Assembly: GCF_900099785.1 (NCBI RefSeq)
Contig: NZ_FNDS01000001.1
Coordinates: 744,001-808,000 of the forward strand
Reading direction: 5' to 3'
Origin: Pseudomonas panipatensis
GTDB taxonomy: Bacteria; Pseudomonadota; Gammaproteobacteria; Pseudomonadales; Pseudomonadaceae
DNA: 64,000 nt
A model generated the notes under the pieces. The model was not told the origin of the DNA, made no database searches, and was given only the letters and a program-made list of their open reading frames with translations. A program made the position numbers and the translations under genes. How positions within the stretch are numbered: position 1 is the stretch's first letter; every line of letters starts with the position of its first letter. Shown here one piece after another: positions 61,028 through 64,000 of this stretch.

Positions 61028-61750
61028 ATGAAATGCCCAAGTTGTGATCATGAGGCTCCACAGGCAGATTTCGGCAGCCCTTTGCGTTGCCCTGACTGCG
61101 GTGCGTTTTACGAGAAAGCGCTGGAGCTCAAGCTTCGTCGCGAAGTCGAGGCCAAAGCGGCACCGCGGCCAGCTCCGGCACCTCAGCCAGAACCTATACC
61201 GAGTGGATCTTGGGCATGCGTCGGCTGCGGTAAGCCAGTGAACAAGCGAATGCTCCGAGGGTGCCCCAACTGTGGCACGCCAACCAAGAAGAAAACTCCG
61301 GTATGGCCGTTCATTCTCGTTGGGGTGGTGGTAGTGGTCTGGGCTATTGCCAGTCAGCCCAAGTTGCCACGATCTGCGCCCACGAGAGTTGCATCGGCTG
61401 ATGTTCCGACGGCACCCGCTCCAGTGTTGCCTGAGTCAAGTCCTCGACAACAGCTTGCCCAGGCCAAGTCCAGCACCGTCTTAGTGAAGTTCACCGGTCG
61501 CAAGAAAGCGGGCGGCAGCCTGCTGGAGGCCGATTTCACCATCCGCAATGATGGGCCGGTGGCGGTGAAGGACATCGAGATCAAGTGCACCCATTTCGGG
61601 CCCAGCAAGACGGAGATCGACAGCAACACCCGAACGATCTACGAGATTATCAATCCGAGCCAGACCCGCACATTCAGGAACTTCGATATGGGGTTCATCC
61701 ATTCCCAGGCGGTCAGCAGCAGTTGTGAAATCACTGATCTGAAAATCTGA
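61028..61750 (+). CDS. Zinc-ribbon membrane protein, cargo gene in the tail module
   Basis: A 240-aa protein with two zinc ribbons (CPSCDHEAPQADFGSPLRCP with DCGAF; CVGCGKPVNKRMLRGCPNCG), a Pro/Ala linker between them, one membrane helix (VWPFILVGVVVVVWAIA, about residues 91-107) and a C-terminal beta-rich domain (LLEADFTIRNDGPVAVKDIE; KCTHFGPSKTEID) outside or inside the membrane. It has its own ribosome-binding site (GGGGAGGGA) and strong terminator, so it is an independent unit. It occupies the place of the tail assembly chaperone genes (G/GT). The function is unknown. Confidence 0.8.
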   Translation: MKCPSCDHEAPQADFGSPLRCPDCGAFYEKALELKLRREVEAKAAPRPAPAPQPEPIPSGSWACVGCGKPVNKRMLRGCPNCGTPTKKKTPVWPFILVGVVVVVWAIASQPKLPRSAPTRVASADVPTAPAPVLPESSPRQQLAQAKSSTVLVKFTGRKKAGGSLLEADFTIRNDGPVAVKDIEIKCTHFGPSKTEIDSNTRTIYEIINPSQTRTFRNFDMGFIHSQAVSSSCEITDLKI

Positions 61751-61766
61751 GTCGCCGCAATCCATG

Positions 61767-61792
61767 AAACCCGCCCTTCGGCGGGTTTTTTT
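61767..61792 (+). terminator. Rho-independent terminator after the zinc-ribbon gene
   Basis: CCCGCC / GGCGGG stem with a CTTC loop, flanked by AAA and seven T. It stands between the cargo gene and the tape measure. Confidence 0.92.
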
Positions 61793-61808
61793 ATGCCCGA
61801 GGATTTCT

Positions 61809-64000
61809 ATGGCCAACCCTATCCAGCGCCTGATCCAGTTCGTTCTGCGCGGTAAGGACGAGATGTCGCCCGCGGCTCAGCAGTCCACCGAGGCCCTGGA
61901 AGCGCTACGCGCTAAGACCAACCAGCTCAACCACGCCATGGACGATGCCAAGGGCGCCCGCGGCCTGGTCACCAGTCTGACCAATACCCAGCGCGCGGTC
62001 GGGCTCACCGAGACTTCGCTTGGGCGCGCCGAGGCGACCATCAAGGACTTGCGGGACGCGCTCGATAAGAGCCCAGCCAGTAAGGGTCTAGAGACCTCGC
62101 TGAAGGCCGCAGAGAAGGATGCAGCTACCCTCCGGCGCACCCTCGATACTCTCAACGCCAAGCTGTCAGAGCAGGAGCAGGCCGCCAAGGCTGCTGGCGT
62201 TGACACCAACAAGCTGGCCGACGAAGAGAAACGGCTGGCTGCGGAGATCACCCGGACCAAGGGCCAGATCGGCGACAACGCCAAGGCTCTGCGTGATCTC
62301 GAGCGCGATCAGGCACGGGCCGCGCGTCAGGCTGCCGAGCACACCTCGCGGGTCGGTGCCGTAGGCGAGGCAATGTCGCGCGGCGTAAGTCGTGTTGTTG
62401 GCTATGCCGCGGCGTTCATGGGTGTTGAGGCGGTGTTGGGCCTGGTCGGCAAGGGGCTGCGCACAGTTGCCGACGCCATCGGCTCGATGCTCAAGACCGG
62501 TGACGAGTTCGAAGGCCTGCAGACACGGCTGACCTCCTTGATGGGCTCGGTGCAGGCAGGTGAACAGGCTACCGAGTGGATCACCAAGTTTGCCAAGGAC
62601 ACGCCGCTGCAGCTGAGCGAGGTGACTGACGCTTTCGCGCTGCTCAAGGCTTACGGCCTCGATCCCATGAACGGGACCTTGCAGTCGGTTGAGGACCAGT
62701 CAGAGAAGCTCGGCGGCGGCATGGAGCGCTTGGAGGGGATCGCCTCCGCAGTCGGCCAGGCCTGGGCCAAACAGAAGCTGGAGACCGAAGAGATTCTGCA
62801 GCTGGTTGAGCGTGGCGTGCCCGCCTGGGACATGCTGGCCAAGGTCACCGGGCGAAACGCCGGTGAGCTGATGACGCTCGCCAGCAATGGTCGGCTGGGA
62901 CGTGATGCCATCAAGGCGCTGATCGCGGAAATGGGGCGCAGCTCGGCGGGCGCCGCCGCGGCGAACATGAGCCGCCTCACTGGGTTGGTCAGTAACCTGC
63001 AGGACACGGCGACCAACTTCCTCAACCGCATCGCCAAGGCCGGCGCGCTCGACTACGTGAAGGGCCGCCTGGAGGCGCTGGCTGACACCATCGAGAAGAT
63101 GGACGAGGACGGCCGACTCGACGCTCTGGCGGAAAGCCTGTCCAGTGCCTTTGTGCAGGGTGCAGAGAAGATTGAGGAGTTCGGGCGCCGGTTGCTGACG
63201 GTCGATTTCAACAAGCTCGTCGACGAGAGCAGTGCCTGGCTCAAGGACTTCGGCGAGAAGATCGATACCGTCGCTACCTGGACCACCCGAATTATCGCCC
63301 CTTTCCGGGTAGCGGAAAACGTGGTCTCCGGCACGATGAAGGCCGCGCTGATGATGTTCAGCGGCTTAGTGTCCGGGTCCTTGGCTCTGATGGCCATTGT
63401 GGCCAGGGCGGTGCCAGAGATGTTCGGCGGCGACAAGCTTGTCGCAGGGCTGGAATCCGCCCGGGACGCCGCTTTCTCAATAGCTGGCGACATGGCCAGG
63501 GGCATTGCCCAGGATGCCAGGGATATTGGCGATACCTGGAACTCGGTCACCGGTCAGGTGCAGCGGAACGTCGATGCCCAAGCGCAGTCCGTCCAGCAGA
63601 GCGTCTCTAAGGCGAAGCGCGCCATCCAGAGCACATCGGATGATGTGCTCAAGCACTTCCAGAGCACGATCACCGGCTTCGAAAACGCCATGGCGGCGGT
63701 GAACTTCTCCGACACCGCCAAGCAGTTGGACACGGTCAAGAAGGCTGTCGACGAGGCTTTCACAGCTGGTCGGCTGACCCTGGGGGAGTACACCGAAGCG
63801 CTAAATGCGGTAATCACCCGTCAGGGTTTCCTTCAGGGGTCGAGCAAGAAAGCCGCATCGGCGACAGATGAACAGGCCCGTGCAGTCGGGCAGCTCAAGC
63901 AGAAACAGGCAGATCTGTTCGAACAGTACCTCCAGCACAAGATCACCCTGCAGGAGTACGAGAAGCAGCATAACGCCGTCGCCGAGCAGTTGCGCAACAC
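61809..64000 (+). CDS. Tail tape measure protein (N-terminal 730 residues)
   Basis: An open frame from the ATG at 61809 that runs off the right edge. The N-terminus (NPIQRLIQFVLRGKDEMSPA) leads to long coiled coils (EQEQAAKAAGVDTNKLADEE; IGDNAKALRDLERDQARAAR), the tape-measure core (FEGLQTRLTSLMGSVQAGEQ; KFAKDTPLQLSEVTDAFALL) and hydrophobic segments (AALMMFSGLVSGSLALMAIV). It sets tail length and takes part in DNA ejection. The rest lies beyond the window. Confidence 0.93.
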   Translation, partial: MANPIQRLIQFVLRGKDEMSPAAQQSTEALEALRAKTNQLNHAMDDAKGARGLVTSLTNTQRAVGLTETSLGRAEATIKDLRDALDKSPASKGLETSLKAAEKDAATLRRTLDTLNAKLSEQEQAAKAAGVDTNKLADEEKRLAAEITRTKGQIGDNAKALRDLERDQARAARQAAEHTSRVGAVGEAMSRGVSRVVGYAAAFMGVEAVLGLVGKGLRTVADAIGSMLKTGDEFEGLQTRLTSLMGSVQAGEQATEWITKFAKDTPLQLSEVTDAFALLKAYGLDPMNGTLQSVEDQSEKLGGGMERLEGIASAVGQAWAKQKLETEEILQLVERGVPAWDMLAKVTGRNAGELMTLASNGRLGRDAIKALIAEMGRSSAGAAAANMSRLTGLVSNLQDTATNFLNRIAKAGALDYVKGRLEALADTIEKMDEDGRLDALAESLSSAFVQGAEKIEEFGRRLLTVDFNKLVDESSAWLKDFGEKIDTVATWTTRIIAPFRVAENVVSGTMKAALMMFSGLVSGSLALMAIVARAVPEMFGGDKLVAGLESARDAAFSIAGDMARGIAQDARDIGDTWNSVTGQVQRNVDAQAQSVQQSVSKAKRAIQSTSDDVLKHFQSTITGFENAMAAVNFSDTAKQLDTVKKAVDEAFTAGRLTLGEYTEALNAVITRQGFLQGSSKKAASATDEQARAVGQLKQKQADLFEQYLQHKITLQEYEKQHNAVAEQLRN

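Larger units (their letters stand above)
33857..64000. mobile_element. Lambda-like prophage integrated at dusA (left part)
   Basis: From the 5' end of dusA to the right edge the content is wholly phage-like: integrase, leftward early operon, CI/Cro/CII immunity, replication gene with iteron origin, holin, terminase, head and tail genes. The head genes are of the lambda type (GpA terminase, gpW, gpB portal, gpD, gpE), so a siphovirus is expected. Endolysin, tail tip, and the right attachment site are beyond the window. The attachment core cannot be defined without the other end; it should lie around 33780-33930. Confidence 0.93.

Noticed and set aside
33857..64000. Mu-like transposable phage or R-type pyocin
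   Set aside because: A tyrosine integrase, lambda-type terminase, portal and long-tail tape measure are present, and no transposase or contractile sheath gene is seen.

Overview
The window is high-GC chromosomal DNA from a Pseudomonas of the broad P. aeruginosa group, with the left 30 kb of an integrated lambda-like prophage. Family content and gene order support this. The block metR / alpha-beta hydrolase / glpM / glpD / glpR / glpK / ybaK / phzF-like, and the block copS / copR / cupredoxin / queF / DUF4404 / HD / HAD / mlaA / rssB / rssC / tal / dusA, follow the order I recall from P. aeruginosa. The two blocks sit side by side here, and glpF and ptrA are absent, so this is a related species rather than PAO1. 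No rRNA, tRNA, CRISPR array or insertion sequence was seen.

Bases 1-33856 are host chromosome. They hold an archaic (Csu-type) chaperone-usher pilus operon entering from the left edge on the minus strand (two spore-coat-U pilins, chaperone, start of usher). Next come a cobalamin-riboswitch-controlled cbtBA cobalt transporter, a histidine-phosphatase-fold gene, VOC and aldo/keto reductase genes, an intergenic repeat pair, ddlA and two envelope-associated genes. After these are an MFS transporter, a glutamate-synthase-like flavoprotein, sdaA, a GST, metR and a hydrolase. The glp regulon has a clear GlpR operator in front of glpD. The copper two-component system CopRS with its His/Met-rich cupredoxin, queF, an HD-oxygenase/phosphonatase-like pair, mlaA, the RssB/RssC stress-signalling pair, transaldolase and dusA complete the host part.

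The prophage begins at the 5' end of dusA, a known prophage integration hotspot, and runs off the right edge inside the tape-measure gene. The leftward early operon (43.6 kb down to 35.1 kb) carries two PrtN-like regulators, a KilAC-like protein, a Lar-like/DUF3310 fusion, DUF2303, a P-loop/DHH phosphoesterase fusion and a PAPS-reductase-like PP-loop protein. The immunity region (43.6-45.0 kb) has a CI-like repressor, Cro and CII. Its operators share the 15-bp consensus ATTAGCC-T-GGCTAAT and overlap well-formed divergent promoters. A primase-polymerase/SF3 helicase is followed directly by a 240-bp iteron array that looks like the replication origin. A candidate late regulator, holin, possible cos region and a lambda-type morphogenesis cluster (TerS, TerL, gpW, portal, protease, decoration, capsid, connector, tail terminator, tail tube, tape measure) follow.

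The most interesting accessory content is a set of membrane-anchored cargo genes (37.4, 45.7, 50.2 and 61.0 kb). Three are on the strand opposite to the surrounding operon and one has its own terminator. Two share a W-x-Q-A-x-G transmembrane motif and may belong to one family. Further regulatory curiosities are a start-codon-associated repeat (ACACAGCACATG), a stem-loop presenting the cII Shine-Dalgarno in its loop, and an unusually structured noncoding stretch at 41.2-41.4 kb.
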